Assembly (NCBI GenBank): GCA_900540205.1
Contig: UQER01000002.1
Span: 62,001-126,000, forward strand
From: an uncultured Porphyromonadaceae bacterium
GTDB lineage: Bacteria > Bacteroidota > Bacteroidia > Bacteroidales > Muribaculaceae
DNA length: 64,000 nt
Direction: 5' to 3'
Position numbers and translations under genes: made by a program. Of the stretch, positions 41,839-50,860 are shown piece after piece (the stretch's first letter is position 1; the number at the start of each line of letters is the position of its first letter). A model generated the notes under the pieces. That model worked only from the letters and a program-made list of their open reading frames with translations, searched no databases and was not told the origin of the DNA.

Positions 41839-42825
41839 ATGAAGCGTCACATCAGCTTTATGGCCCTTTTAGGCTTCGCATGTTCGGCGTTTGCCCTGAA
41901 CATCGAGGACATAAACATACGCGACCCATTCATCCTCACCGACAGCGCGCGACAGGTCTACTACATGTACCGGACCGCCGACTCGATCATGGCCGGCGGC
42001 ACGGTGCGCGGAGGTGTGGAAGTGCTCACCAGCCGCGACCTGAAAAACTGGAACGGCCCGCATACCGTGATGCGCATCCCCGACGACAATGGCCTTACCG
42101 GAACGGTATGGGCTCCTGAAGTTCACCGTTACAACGGCAGATACTATCTGTTTGCCACAATCAACAGCGACATAGAGTGGAAGAAGCGGAGAGAGGGATG
42201 GTACCCCTACAGATGGCGCGGCACCCAGATTTTCCATGCCGACACTCCCGAAGGGCCGTTCCGACCGTTCAGCCAATTCGTCACCACCCCTATGGACTGG
42301 ATGGCCCTCGACGGCACCTTGTGGGTCGAGAACAATAAACCCTACATGGTATTCTGCCACGAATGGGTGCAGACCGACGACGGCACAATGGAGGCCGTGG
42401 AACTTACGCCCGACCTGTCGGCAATGGCCTCCGGACCGCAGACCCTCTTCTGCGGCTCCGCTCCCGGCTGGTCGACCGGAATAGAGCATTCGCCAGGCTT
42501 GCCTAAAGGCTACATCACCGACGGCTGCTACCTCTACCGCACCAAAACAGGAAAACTGCTCATGATTTGGTCGAGTTTCAGCAACGGCGATTATGCCATC
42601 GGCATTGCCGAATCCGTCACAGGAAGTGTCAGAGGTCCCTGGCGCCAGCAGGAGAAACCCCTGTTTGTGAAGAACGGCGGCCATGGCATGATTTTCAAGA
42701 CCCTTGACGGCGGCCTGAGGCTAATCCTACACCAGCCCAACAGTCCGCTCGGTGCAGAACGAGCCAGAATCTTTGAACTTGAAGACACCGGCCACACGCT
42801 GGAACTAAAATCAACCGATAATTAA
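41839..42825 (+). CDS. GH43-family glycosidase
   Basis: This 328-aa secreted protein has a signal peptide (MKRHISFMALLGFACSAFA) and a five-bladed beta-propeller pattern. INIRDPFIL carries the catalytic base Asp, and MDWMALDGTLWVENNKPYMVFCHEW the second conserved Asp. At the place of the usual catalytic Glu (EGP) the sequence reads ITDGCYLYRTKTGKLLMIWSSFSNGDYAIGIAES, so the proton donor is not obvious. Family activities include arabinofuranosidase, xylosidase and exo-galactanase. It is 14 bp after the GH3 gene. Confidence 0.8.
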   Translation: MKRHISFMALLGFACSAFALNIEDINIRDPFILTDSARQVYYMYRTADSIMAGGTVRGGVEVLTSRDLKNWNGPHTVMRIPDDNGLTGTVWAPEVHRYNGRYYLFATINSDIEWKKRREGWYPYRWRGTQIFHADTPEGPFRPFSQFVTTPMDWMALDGTLWVENNKPYMVFCHEWVQTDDGTMEAVELTPDLSAMASGPQTLFCGSAPGWSTGIEHSPGLPKGYITDGCYLYRTKTGKLLMIWSSFSNGDYAIGIAESVTGSVRGPWRQQEKPLFVKNGGHGMIFKTLDGGLRLILHQPNSPLGAERARIFELEDTGHTLELKSTDN

Positions 42826-42858
42826 ACAACCACCCAAACCAATCATAATCCACACTCA

Positions 42859-44868
42859 ATGAGAGCGATCCACCTTTGTGCGCTTATTGTCCTGTCGCAG
42901 CCGTGCATCAATAGTGTTTCGGCGAAAGAATACAGGTTGCAATCCCCTTCAGGCAACATCACCGCCAACATTGATTGCGGCGACGAGCTGAATTATTCCG
43001 TGAGCTACGACGGACGCGAAGTGCTTGCCAAGTCGCCTGTTTCGATGACGTTGAGCGACGGCACCGTATGGGGCACCGACAGCAGGGTTTCCAAAGCCGT
43101 GCGCCGGTCAAACGCAAGCATTGTCGAGAGCCCGTTTTCGCAGTCGGCCACAATGGCCGACAATTACAACGCCCTCACCCTGCGCATGAAGGGGGACTGG
43201 AGTGTTGAATTCCGAGCATACAACGACGGTGTGGCCTATCGTTTCGCAAGCACACGCAAACAACCCTACGAAATAACCGCCGAACAGGCTGAATTCAATT
43301 TCCCCGCCGACTATACGGCCAGCGTGCCTTATGTGCGCACCGGCAGCGACGACGACATGCAATCGCAGTTCTTCAACTCCTTTGAAAACCGCTACACCGT
43401 GAGCCCCCTGTCGGAGCTCAACCCGCGCCGACTGGCGTTCCTCCCCCTTTCGGTCGATGCCGACGGCGTGACCGTCGCAATCACAGAAACCGACCTGAAG
43501 GATTATCCGGGGCTCTATCTCTTCAACCCCGACGGCACCAACTTCCTCAAGGGGAAACATGCGCCTTACCCGACAAAAATTATCGACGGGGGATATAACA
43601 ACATCGAGGGAGTTGTGACCGAAACCGCCGACTATATAGCACGTGTCAACGGGGCGCGCACATTCCCCTGGCGCATCCTTGTCATCGGCGATGACAAAGC
43701 GGTTGCATCAAGCAACCTGAGCTATCTGCTGGCCGAGCCTTCGCGCATCGCCGACACCTCATGGATCAAGCCCGGCAAAGTGGCCTGGGACTGGTGGAAC
43801 AGCTGGAACATTACCGGAGTTGACTTCGAGGCCGGCATCAACACCCCCACCTACAAGCATTATATCGATTTCGCCGCCGAAAACGGCATAGAATATGTGA
43901 TTCTCGACGACGGATGGGCTGCAGGCAAGGGTGAGGACCTCTTTATCCTCAATCCGGACATCGACCTCAAAGAAATCATATCCTACGCCACCGCGAAGAA
44001 TGTGGGCATAATACTGTGGGCAGGTTACCGCGCCTTCGAGCGCGACCTCGAAAAGGTCTGCAAGCACTATGCCGGAATGGGGGTCAAGGGGTTCAAGGTC
44101 GACTTCGAGGACCGGGACGACCAGCTCATGACTGCCTTCAACCACCGTGCAGCCGAAACCGCCGCACGCTATCATCTGGTGCTCGACCTGCACGGGTCAT
44201 ACAAACCGGCCGGAATCAACCGCACCTGGCCAAACGTGCTCAACGTCGAGGGGGTAAACGGCCTCGAAAACGTGAAATGGACAGAAATGGACGATTTCGA
44301 CATAATCCAATACGACACCATGCTCCCCTTCCTGCGCCAGATTGCCGGGCCGCTCGACTACACTCAGGGAGCCATGGTCAATGCCGTGCGCCACAATTTC
44401 CGCCCCATCCACAGCCAGCCGATGGCACCCGGAACACGCTCCCACCAGCTGGCACTATACATGGTGCTCTACTCTCCTCTCAACATGCTCTGCGATTCAC
44501 CCAGCAATTACCGCCGCGAGCAGGAATGCACCGACTTCATCGCATCGGTCCCCACCGTATGGGACGAGACCCGGGTGCTCGACGCCAAGATGGGTGAATA
44601 CGTCGTGACGGCACGCCGCAAAGGGAGCGACTGGTTTATCGGAGGCATCACCAACTGGACCGCACGCGACCTTACAGTCGACCTCGCTCCGCTTAACCTC
44701 AACGCCGGCGCGCAGATCACCCTTTTCACCGACGGAGCCAACGCTCACCGCAACGGCAACGACTACCGACGCATCACCGCGACGGTTTCGCCGACCAGCA
44801 CCCTTGACGTTCATCTCGCTCCCGGCGGCGGATTTGCCGCCCGCATCAGCGCCTCAGGCGCCCGATAA
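42859..44868 (+). CDS. GH97 glycosidase, retaining alpha-galactosidase type
   Basis: This 669-aa protein has a signal peptide, the GH97 N-terminal beta sandwich (NALTLRMKGDWSVEFRAYNDGVAYRF), a catalytic barrel (VAWDWWNSWNITGVDFEAGINTPTYKHYIDFAAENGIEYVILDDGW) and a C-terminal beta domain. Two GH97 mechanisms are known: SusB-type inverting enzymes carry Glu bases, whereas BT1871-type retaining alpha-galactosidases carry a nucleophile Asp in a V-D-F motif. Here VKGFKVDFEDRDDQ, LDLHGSYKPAGINRTWPNVLNVEGVNG agree with the retaining type. It should therefore release alpha-galactose or the related beta-L-arabinopyranose in the periplasm. It lies between the GH43 and GH31 genes in one transcript. Confidence 0.88.
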   Translation: MRAIHLCALIVLSQPCINSVSAKEYRLQSPSGNITANIDCGDELNYSVSYDGREVLAKSPVSMTLSDGTVWGTDSRVSKAVRRSNASIVESPFSQSATMADNYNALTLRMKGDWSVEFRAYNDGVAYRFASTRKQPYEITAEQAEFNFPADYTASVPYVRTGSDDDMQSQFFNSFENRYTVSPLSELNPRRLAFLPLSVDADGVTVAITETDLKDYPGLYLFNPDGTNFLKGKHAPYPTKIIDGGYNNIEGVVTETADYIARVNGARTFPWRILVIGDDKAVASSNLSYLLAEPSRIADTSWIKPGKVAWDWWNSWNITGVDFEAGINTPTYKHYIDFAAENGIEYVILDDGWAAGKGEDLFILNPDIDLKEIISYATAKNVGIILWAGYRAFERDLEKVCKHYAGMGVKGFKVDFEDRDDQLMTAFNHRAAETAARYHLVLDLHGSYKPAGINRTWPNVLNVEGVNGLENVKWTEMDDFDIIQYDTMLPFLRQIAGPLDYTQGAMVNAVRHNFRPIHSQPMAPGTRSHQLALYMVLYSPLNMLCDSPSNYRREQECTDFIASVPTVWDETRVLDAKMGEYVVTARRKGSDWFIGGITNWTARDLTVDLAPLNLNAGAQITLFTDGANAHRNGNDYRRITATVSPTSTLDVHLAPGGGFAARISASGAR

Positions 44869-44913
44869 ACATCCTTTACCAAGCCAATAGAATTAAATCC
44901 AACATAACTCTCA

Positions 44914-47226
44914 ATGAAACGTTTGCTCAACATCTTTGCAGCCATTTCGACCTGTGTTACCCTCGCTGGCGCCGAACTCAACCCGGTGGCCAACCCCGAC
45001 GCGGTGGTGACCGAAGGAGCGGTGCGCTTCACGGTGCTCACTCCCGAGATGATCCGCGTGGAATACAGCCCTTCGAAACAGTTCGAGGACCGCGCCACAT
45101 TCACCGTAGTGAACCGCAACCTGCCGGTGCCACATTTCACCAAGTCGGAAGACGATGAATTCCTGTACATCAACACCGACAAGCTGAAACTGAGATACCG
45201 CAAGGGCACCAATCCATATTTCGAGCCCAACCCTCCCGGCAACCTCAACATAACCATGCAGCTCAACGGGCGCCCCGTGACATGGTTCCCCGGACAGGGC
45301 GACGGCAAGAACCTCAAAGGCACATGCCGCACACTCGACCGCTGCTTCGGCGACGGTTACCGCTCACAGCTTGAAAACGGACTGATTTCGCGCTCTGGCT
45401 GGGCCGTAATCGACGACTCGCCGCAATGCGTGCGCTCCGACGGCAGCCGCTCGCTTGCACTGGTTCCCGATGAAACAGGGGTGGACCAGGTGGCTCCACG
45501 CGACGACAAAGAGGCTCTCGACCTCTATTTTCTCGGCTACGGCCACGACTACAAGCGCGCACTGAAAGATTACACTCTTATCGCCGGTAAAATGCCGCTT
45601 CCTCCCGACTATGCATTCGGCTACTGGTATAGCAAGTATGAGAATTACACCGCCGACGATTACCGCAACATCATCAGGAATCTCAAAGAGAACGACATCA
45701 ACACCGATGTGCTCATTCTCGACATGGACTGGCACTGGAACGGAGATCCCGACCCGAAAAAATCAAACGGGCGCGGGGGATGGACCGGATGGAGCTGGAA
45801 CACCAACCTGATACCCGACCCGACAAAGTTGCTCAAGGATATACATGACAGCAACATGCATCTGGCGCTCAACCTGCATCCGGCCATGGGGGTGGACTCT
45901 TCTGAAGACATATTCCCCGGCATGGCTGCCGACATGGGGCTCGATGCCGACACAACCCGCACGATTCCCTGGCAACTTGAAGACAAAAACTTCTATAAGG
46001 CTTTCGCGAACAACTTCCTCCGCCCGCTTGAGCGGCAGGGCGTCGACTTCTGGTGGCTCGACTGGCAGCAGCATCTCACAAGCCCCTACACCGACGGCCT
46101 CGGCGAGACATTCTGGTGCAACCACGTGTTCTACAACGATATGAAGGCGAACCGACCCGACCGCCGTCCGATGATTTTCCACCGTTGGGGCGGACTTGGC
46201 AGCCACCGCTACCAGATAGGCTTCTCGGGCGACACCTTCATCAACTACGCATCGCTCGCTTTCCAGCCCTATTTCACCGCCACGGCATCGAACGTGTGCT
46301 ACGGATACTGGGGACACGACATAGGCGGCCATATGTACGACAGCAGCTATCCGGTCAACGATCCCGAGCTGCTTCTACGCTGGTTCCAGTTCGGAGTCTT
46401 CACCCCCATTTTCCGCAGCCATGCCGCCATCGGCACCTGGATCAACCGCCAGATTTGGACCTACGACAATTTCTCCCAGCTCAATGCCACGGTGAAACTG
46501 CGCTATGCACTGTTCCCCTACATCTACACCATGGCACGCAAAAGCTATGACACTGGAGTGGGCATCTGCCGTCCTATGTATTACGAATATCCAGAATGCG
46601 ACGAGGCATATGCTTTCGAGAGCCAGTATTTCTTCGGCGACGACATTATGGTTGCCCCAGTAGTGGAGCCCTCTGTCGATGGCATCAGCAGCAAACGCAT
46701 ATGGTTTCCCGAAGGCAACTGGTGGTCGGTGGCCGACAACCGTTTGATCAAAGGCAATTCCATTCAGACACTCGACTTCACCCTCGACCAGATTCCATAC
46801 TTCTATCGCGAGGGCGCCGTCATCGTCAACAATCCCCCTGAGGTAAAAAGCACAACCGAACGCCCCGAAAAGCTGATTGTCAATATCGTGGCCGGGAAAG
46901 ACGGTGAAACCACACTCTATGAGGATGCTGGCGACTCAAACGACTATGACACCAATTTTGCCAACACCCACATCTCGCACAGAACCGACGGCACCCGTGC
47001 AACCTACACCATCGGCGCCCGCGAGAGGTTGACGGCCCGCCTCCCTTCAAAGCGCGCCTATCAGCTCCGCATCTACAACACCGACGCACCTGCCGACGGT
47101 AAAGCGCAAGTCGACGGCAAAAACGTGAAGGCCGAGTACGATGCAACGTCGCGATGCACCGTCATTGACGTCCCGACGGCAAAATGCGACAAAAGCCGCG
47201 AAATCACAGTTGAGTATAACCAATGA
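44914..47226 (+). CDS. GH31 alpha-glycosidase
   Basis: This 770-aa protein has a signal peptide and the GH31 layout: N-terminal beta sandwich, barrel with FGYWYSKYENYTADDYRNIIRNLKENDINTDVLILDMDWH, the likely nucleophile Asp in VDFWWLDWQQ, the acid/base region GFSGDT, YGYWGHDIGGHM and FTPIFRSHA, then C-terminal beta domains with a DUF5110-like end (GKDGETTLYEDAGDSNDYD). GH31 includes alpha-glucosidases, alpha-xylosidases and alpha-galactosidases; the -1 subsite cannot be read confidently here. It is encoded 45 bp after the GH97 gene. Confidence 0.9.
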   Translation: MKRLLNIFAAISTCVTLAGAELNPVANPDAVVTEGAVRFTVLTPEMIRVEYSPSKQFEDRATFTVVNRNLPVPHFTKSEDDEFLYINTDKLKLRYRKGTNPYFEPNPPGNLNITMQLNGRPVTWFPGQGDGKNLKGTCRTLDRCFGDGYRSQLENGLISRSGWAVIDDSPQCVRSDGSRSLALVPDETGVDQVAPRDDKEALDLYFLGYGHDYKRALKDYTLIAGKMPLPPDYAFGYWYSKYENYTADDYRNIIRNLKENDINTDVLILDMDWHWNGDPDPKKSNGRGGWTGWSWNTNLIPDPTKLLKDIHDSNMHLALNLHPAMGVDSSEDIFPGMAADMGLDADTTRTIPWQLEDKNFYKAFANNFLRPLERQGVDFWWLDWQQHLTSPYTDGLGETFWCNHVFYNDMKANRPDRRPMIFHRWGGLGSHRYQIGFSGDTFINYASLAFQPYFTATASNVCYGYWGHDIGGHMYDSSYPVNDPELLLRWFQFGVFTPIFRSHAAIGTWINRQIWTYDNFSQLNATVKLRYALFPYIYTMARKSYDTGVGICRPMYYEYPECDEAYAFESQYFFGDDIMVAPVVEPSVDGISSKRIWFPEGNWWSVADNRLIKGNSIQTLDFTLDQIPYFYREGAVIVNNPPEVKSTTERPEKLIVNIVAGKDGETTLYEDAGDSNDYDTNFANTHISHRTDGTRATYTIGARERLTARLPSKRAYQLRIYNTDAPADGKAQVDGKNVKAEYDATSRCTVIDVPTAKCDKSREITVEYNQ

Positions 47227-47308
47227 GCATAATTAACCTGATATAATAACCTTTAAAATTCACTTTAATCATCCAGGAAAAGCTTAATCAGTAACCTTCC
47301 AAAAACAT

Positions 47309-47351
47309 GGGTGAAAGCCTTGGTCAACGAGGCTCTACGAGGCTTTCACCC
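47309..47351 (+). terminator. Hairpin after the GH31 gene
   Basis: GGGTGAAAGCCT (47309-47320) pairs perfectly with AGGCTTTCACCC (47340-47351); TCTTAAAAC follows, with no long T run. It is either a terminator or an mRNA-stabilising hairpin before the next gene. Confidence 0.6.
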
Positions 47352-47380
47352 TCTTAAAACAGTCCTCAGAACCTCACTAC

Positions 47381-48799
47381 ATGAATCTTATGAACCTAAA
47401 TCTTCTCAAAAAAACCGCCGCTTTCCTGCTGGTGACATCAGCCATGGCGGCAACCGCGCAAACAACCACACCTCCCGAAAATCTTTATCTGATAGGCGAC
47501 GCCACAACTGCGGGATGGAATGCCAACGAACCTGTAACCATGGAGAAAGTAAGCGATTACGAATTCACTTACACTGGCGATCTGACAATCGGGGAATTTA
47601 AGATGCCCTGGGTCAAAGGCGATGGAATGTGGGGTGGCAGCACATATATAGCTGTCAACGCCGGCGAACCGTTGACAGCCAAAGGTCTTACCGACTACGA
47701 GTGTGCTTTTACCCCCGACGGCTCCCCCGACAGCAAATGGCGGGTGAAAATTCCGGGAACGTATAAACTGACACTCAAAATCGACCCCACCGACATCTCC
47801 AAAGCCAAACTTACCGCAGAGTGCATCTCCACTCAGGATTACATCTATGCGTTAGGACAGGCCTTCAGCCAGTACGACTCATTCCATGGCACTCCCATAG
47901 AAAAAAAGGAGAACGGGGTATATGTGTGTCAGTGCAGTATGATCGACTCTAACGAAAACCGTCAGATCAAGTTCACCCTGTCGCAAGGCAATTGGGATGC
48001 GGTATATTTCATCCAGCCCACAGACGTAGACTACTATTTCGGAGACAACCAATTAGGCGGCGACGGCAGCGTGCAGCTGATTGAACCGGGCAAAGCATAT
48101 CCCTTCAGACTTTCTTCCGCTTTTGACTGGAATGGATCGTTCGACCAGTTCTGGGGAGTGCAGCAAGATATGAGCGGCAAGTATGAGGTTACTGTCGATC
48201 TGATTAAAGAGACCGTTACTTTCAATTTCCTGCAAAACTATGATTTCGACCAGGACAATGTGACCGAGCTTCATATTCTGGGACTCTCCTCCGGCTGTTT
48301 CGACTCTAAAAGCCCCGGCCAGATGACATCGCTCGGGGATGGCAAATTCACCTGGACAGGCAATCTCGCCTATAACACAGATGACGGTGATCCGGATCAT
48401 AAAAACAAACAGTTCAAGTTTGTCACACCCACCGGCGAGTGGAACGAAGTGTTCTATCTTGTGCCCGCCGATGCTAACACAAACGGTATTACAGAAATCG
48501 GAGTCGGTACACACTACCTGAAAATGGTCAACGACATTAGATATCATAACCTTGTTGACGCATTCTTCGGCCTTGAACCCGATGCTAATGGCAATTACAC
48601 CATCAACGTCGATGTGCCCTCGATGACGGTAGAACTTAAAAAGAACACCTCAGGCATCGAAGAGATTGAAGCAGCCCAAACCGAAGGTGAGGAACAGATT
48701 TTCGATCTTAACGGCCGCCCCGTTAACCGCGAAAACGCCTGCGCAGGTTTTTATATCATACGCAAGGGAGGCAACGTTACGAAAGCCATCATCAAGTGA
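47381..48799 (+). CDS. Multi-domain SusE/F-like glycan-binding protein with type IX sorting tail
   Basis: This 472-aa protein has a signal peptide (FLLVTSAMAATAQ) and three SusE/F-type modules, opening LYLIGDATTAGWNANEPVTM, YIYALGQAFSQYDSFHGTPIEKK and LHILGLSSGCFDSKSPGQMTS, each ending with a strand that binds starch-like glycans in SusE/F. The last about 45 residues (QIFDLNGRPVN, GFYIIRKGGNVTKAIIK) match the type A Por-secretion C-terminal domain. It therefore seems to be exported by the type IX system instead of being lipid-anchored. The start is ATG 47381; ATG 47390 is also possible. Confidence 0.82.
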   Translation: MNLMNLNLLKKTAAFLLVTSAMAATAQTTTPPENLYLIGDATTAGWNANEPVTMEKVSDYEFTYTGDLTIGEFKMPWVKGDGMWGGSTYIAVNAGEPLTAKGLTDYECAFTPDGSPDSKWRVKIPGTYKLTLKIDPTDISKAKLTAECISTQDYIYALGQAFSQYDSFHGTPIEKKENGVYVCQCSMIDSNENRQIKFTLSQGNWDAVYFIQPTDVDYYFGDNQLGGDGSVQLIEPGKAYPFRLSSAFDWNGSFDQFWGVQQDMSGKYEVTVDLIKETVTFNFLQNYDFDQDNVTELHILGLSSGCFDSKSPGQMTSLGDGKFTWTGNLAYNTDDGDPDHKNKQFKFVTPTGEWNEVFYLVPADANTNGITEIGVGTHYLKMVNDIRYHNLVDAFFGLEPDANGNYTINVDVPSMTVELKKNTSGIEEIEAAQTEGEEQIFDLNGRPVNRENACAGFYIIRKGGNVTKAIIK

Positions 48800-48832
48800 T
48801 GAATCACTGACAATACTCCCGCCATAAACCAA

Positions 48833-48902
48833 TGGGGTGTTGCAAGACTTGTCAAAGGCGTCACCACACTCCGACGATTCCGACGAGTAATGCAACACCC
48901 CA
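48833..48902. terminator. Inverted repeat with T run after the SusE/F-like gene
   Basis: TGGGGTGTTGCA (48833-48844) and TGCAACACCCCA (48891-48902) are perfect arms around a 46-bp loop, followed by CTTTTTTA. It may be a terminator, or a short MITE-like remnant since the terminal GGGGTGTTGCA resembles insertion-sequence ends. Confidence 0.5.
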
Positions 48903-48992
48903 CTTTTTTATCCTGATGGCGAAAGCCTATAATATCCAACACCCTCAAAAGAGTGTGGGGATTTCGCATCCGATCACTCACAGATGATTTTC

Positions 48993-49016
48993 TTCGTGTT
49001 AAATTCAAACACCCTC
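48993..49016. repeat. Second copy of the 3.3-kb MITE end
   Basis: These 24 bp are the complement of the left end of the element at 3316-3339 with one mismatch (GAGGGTG for GAGAGTG), and are again followed by TAA. No matching left end is found upstream, so this is a solo or decayed end 21 bp before the GH2 start. Confidence 0.6.
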
Positions 49017-49036
49017 TAAGTTAGTCAACAGAATCA

Positions 49037-50860
49037 ATGGTAATGAACAGATTTATAATTGCGGCGCTTATGATTGCCGCGACGGCAGATGCCGCCTCGG
49101 CCTACAGTCCGGCCGGAAACAACATTATGACCACATGGGGCGAGGCAATCGACCCCTCAGCCGTATGGCAGGAGTATCCCCGCCCGATCATGGCGCGCGG
49201 CGAATGGCAGAACCTCAACGGCTTGTGGAACTATGCCATTACCGGTGCCGACGCTGCCGCACCTGCGGATTATCAGGGAGAAATTCTTGTGCCGTTCTGC
49301 GCCGAATCGGCCCTTTCAGGTGTGGGCAAAGAGGTAGGCGCCGACAATGCGCTATGGTATAAACGCAATTTCACCATCCCCAAATCATGGCGCGGGCGCA
49401 ACATCATGCTCAACTTCGGAGCGGTTGACTGGCAGGCCGACGTATGGGTGAACGGCGCGAAAGTGGGAAGCCACACCGGGGGGTACACACCGTTCAGCCT
49501 CAACATCACACCGGCACTAAAAAACGGAGGCGACAACGAGGTGGTTGTGCGCGTATGGGACCCCACCGACCTTGGCCCGCAGCCGCGCGGAAAGCAAGTG
49601 GCCAAGCCCGAAAAGATATGGTACACCTCAGTGACCGGCATATGGCAGACCGTCTGGCTTGAACCGGTCAACGAAACCCATATCTCGAATCTGAAAATAT
49701 TACCGGACATCGACCGCAACACACTGAGAGTCGACGTTCAGCCGTCAGACTCCGCAAAAGGTTATATGACTGAAGTAACAGTAACCGACAACGGCAAAAC
49801 CGTTGCCACCGGACGAGCCGTTGTGGGCCAACCGGTGGTTATCCCCATGCCCGGCGATGTGAAGCTATGGACGCCTGACAACCCGCATCTTTACGACCTC
49901 GAAGTGAAGCTTACCCTCGAAGGCAAAACCTTTGATACAGTCGACAGCTACGCGGCCATGCGAAAGTTCTCCACAAAAATGGGCGACAAGGGGATGGTGC
50001 GCCTTCAGCTCAACAACGAGGACCTGTTTCATTTCGGACTCCTCGATCAGGGATGGTGGCCCGACGGACTGTACACAGCACCTTCCCATGAGGCTATGAC
50101 ATATGACGTGGACAAAACCCTCGACTGGGGCTACAACATGATACGCAAGCACATCAAGGTGGAACCCGCCACCTGGTACACCTATTGCGACCGCAAGGGA
50201 ATTATCGTCTGGCAGGACATGCCAAGCGGCGACAAAGACCCCGAATGGCAGGGACGCAACTATTTCGACGGGGAGGAGCTGCAACGCACACCTCAAAGCG
50301 AGGCAACCTACCGTAAGGAGTGGAAAGAAATAATCGATGCGCTTTACAACTATCCATGCATAGCCGTCTGGGTGCCGTTCAACGAAGCCTGGGGGCAGTT
50401 CAAGACCAAAGAAATAGCCGACTGGACCAAAACCTACGACCCTTCGCGTCTGGTCAATCCGGCCAGCGGCGGCAACCATTATCCCTGCGGCGACATGGTC
50501 GACGCACACAGCTATCCCTCACCCCCTGTGACCCATGTCTACGACGCCAAGCGTGCCAACGTGCTCGGCGAGTATGGCGGCATCGGCATGATTGTCGACG
50601 GACACATCTGGGCCCCAGACCGGGAGTTCAGTTATATCAACTGCAAGACGCCTGCAGAACTGACAGACCGCTATATAGGCTACGCAAACTTCCTTGACCA
50701 GCTGGCCAACGACTGGTTCGTAGGCGCCGTCTACACACAGACAACCGATGTGGAAATCGAAATGAACGGCCTTATGACCTATGACCGGAAAGTAATCAAA
50801 ATAGATGAAGACCGCATAAGAGAGACAAACCGAAGGATTATAAAGAACCACAGCAAATGA
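49037..50860 (+). CDS. GH2-family beta-galactosidase-like enzyme
   Basis: This 607-aa protein has a signal peptide (MVMNRFIIAALMIAATADAASA), a sugar-binding jelly-roll (WYKRNFTIPKSWRGRNIMLNFGAVDWQADVWVNGAKVGSHTGGYTPF), an immunoglobulin-like domain and a TIM barrel. The acid/base Glu lies in VPFNEAWGQF and the nucleophile Glu in VLGEYGGIG. It is shorter than LacZ and lacks its C-terminal domains. Expected action is release of terminal beta-linked sugar (galactose, glucuronic acid or mannose are family options). Its stop overlaps the start of the esterase gene (ATGA). Confidence 0.88.
   Translation: MVMNRFIIAALMIAATADAASAYSPAGNNIMTTWGEAIDPSAVWQEYPRPIMARGEWQNLNGLWNYAITGADAAAPADYQGEILVPFCAESALSGVGKEVGADNALWYKRNFTIPKSWRGRNIMLNFGAVDWQADVWVNGAKVGSHTGGYTPFSLNITPALKNGGDNEVVVRVWDPTDLGPQPRGKQVAKPEKIWYTSVTGIWQTVWLEPVNETHISNLKILPDIDRNTLRVDVQPSDSAKGYMTEVTVTDNGKTVATGRAVVGQPVVIPMPGDVKLWTPDNPHLYDLEVKLTLEGKTFDTVDSYAAMRKFSTKMGDKGMVRLQLNNEDLFHFGLLDQGWWPDGLYTAPSHEAMTYDVDKTLDWGYNMIRKHIKVEPATWYTYCDRKGIIVWQDMPSGDKDPEWQGRNYFDGEELQRTPQSEATYRKEWKEIIDALYNYPCIAVWVPFNEAWGQFKTKEIADWTKTYDPSRLVNPASGGNHYPCGDMVDAHSYPSPPVTHVYDAKRANVLGEYGGIGMIVDGHIWAPDREFSYINCKTPAELTDRYIGYANFLDQLANDWFVGAVYTQTTDVEIEMNGLMTYDRKVIKIDEDRIRETNRRIIKNHSK

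Noticed and set aside
42859..44868. SusB-type inverting alpha-glucosidase
   Set aside because: The Glu residues of the SusB catalytic base motif are not seen; the VDF and GVNG blocks follow the retaining alpha-galactosidase type.
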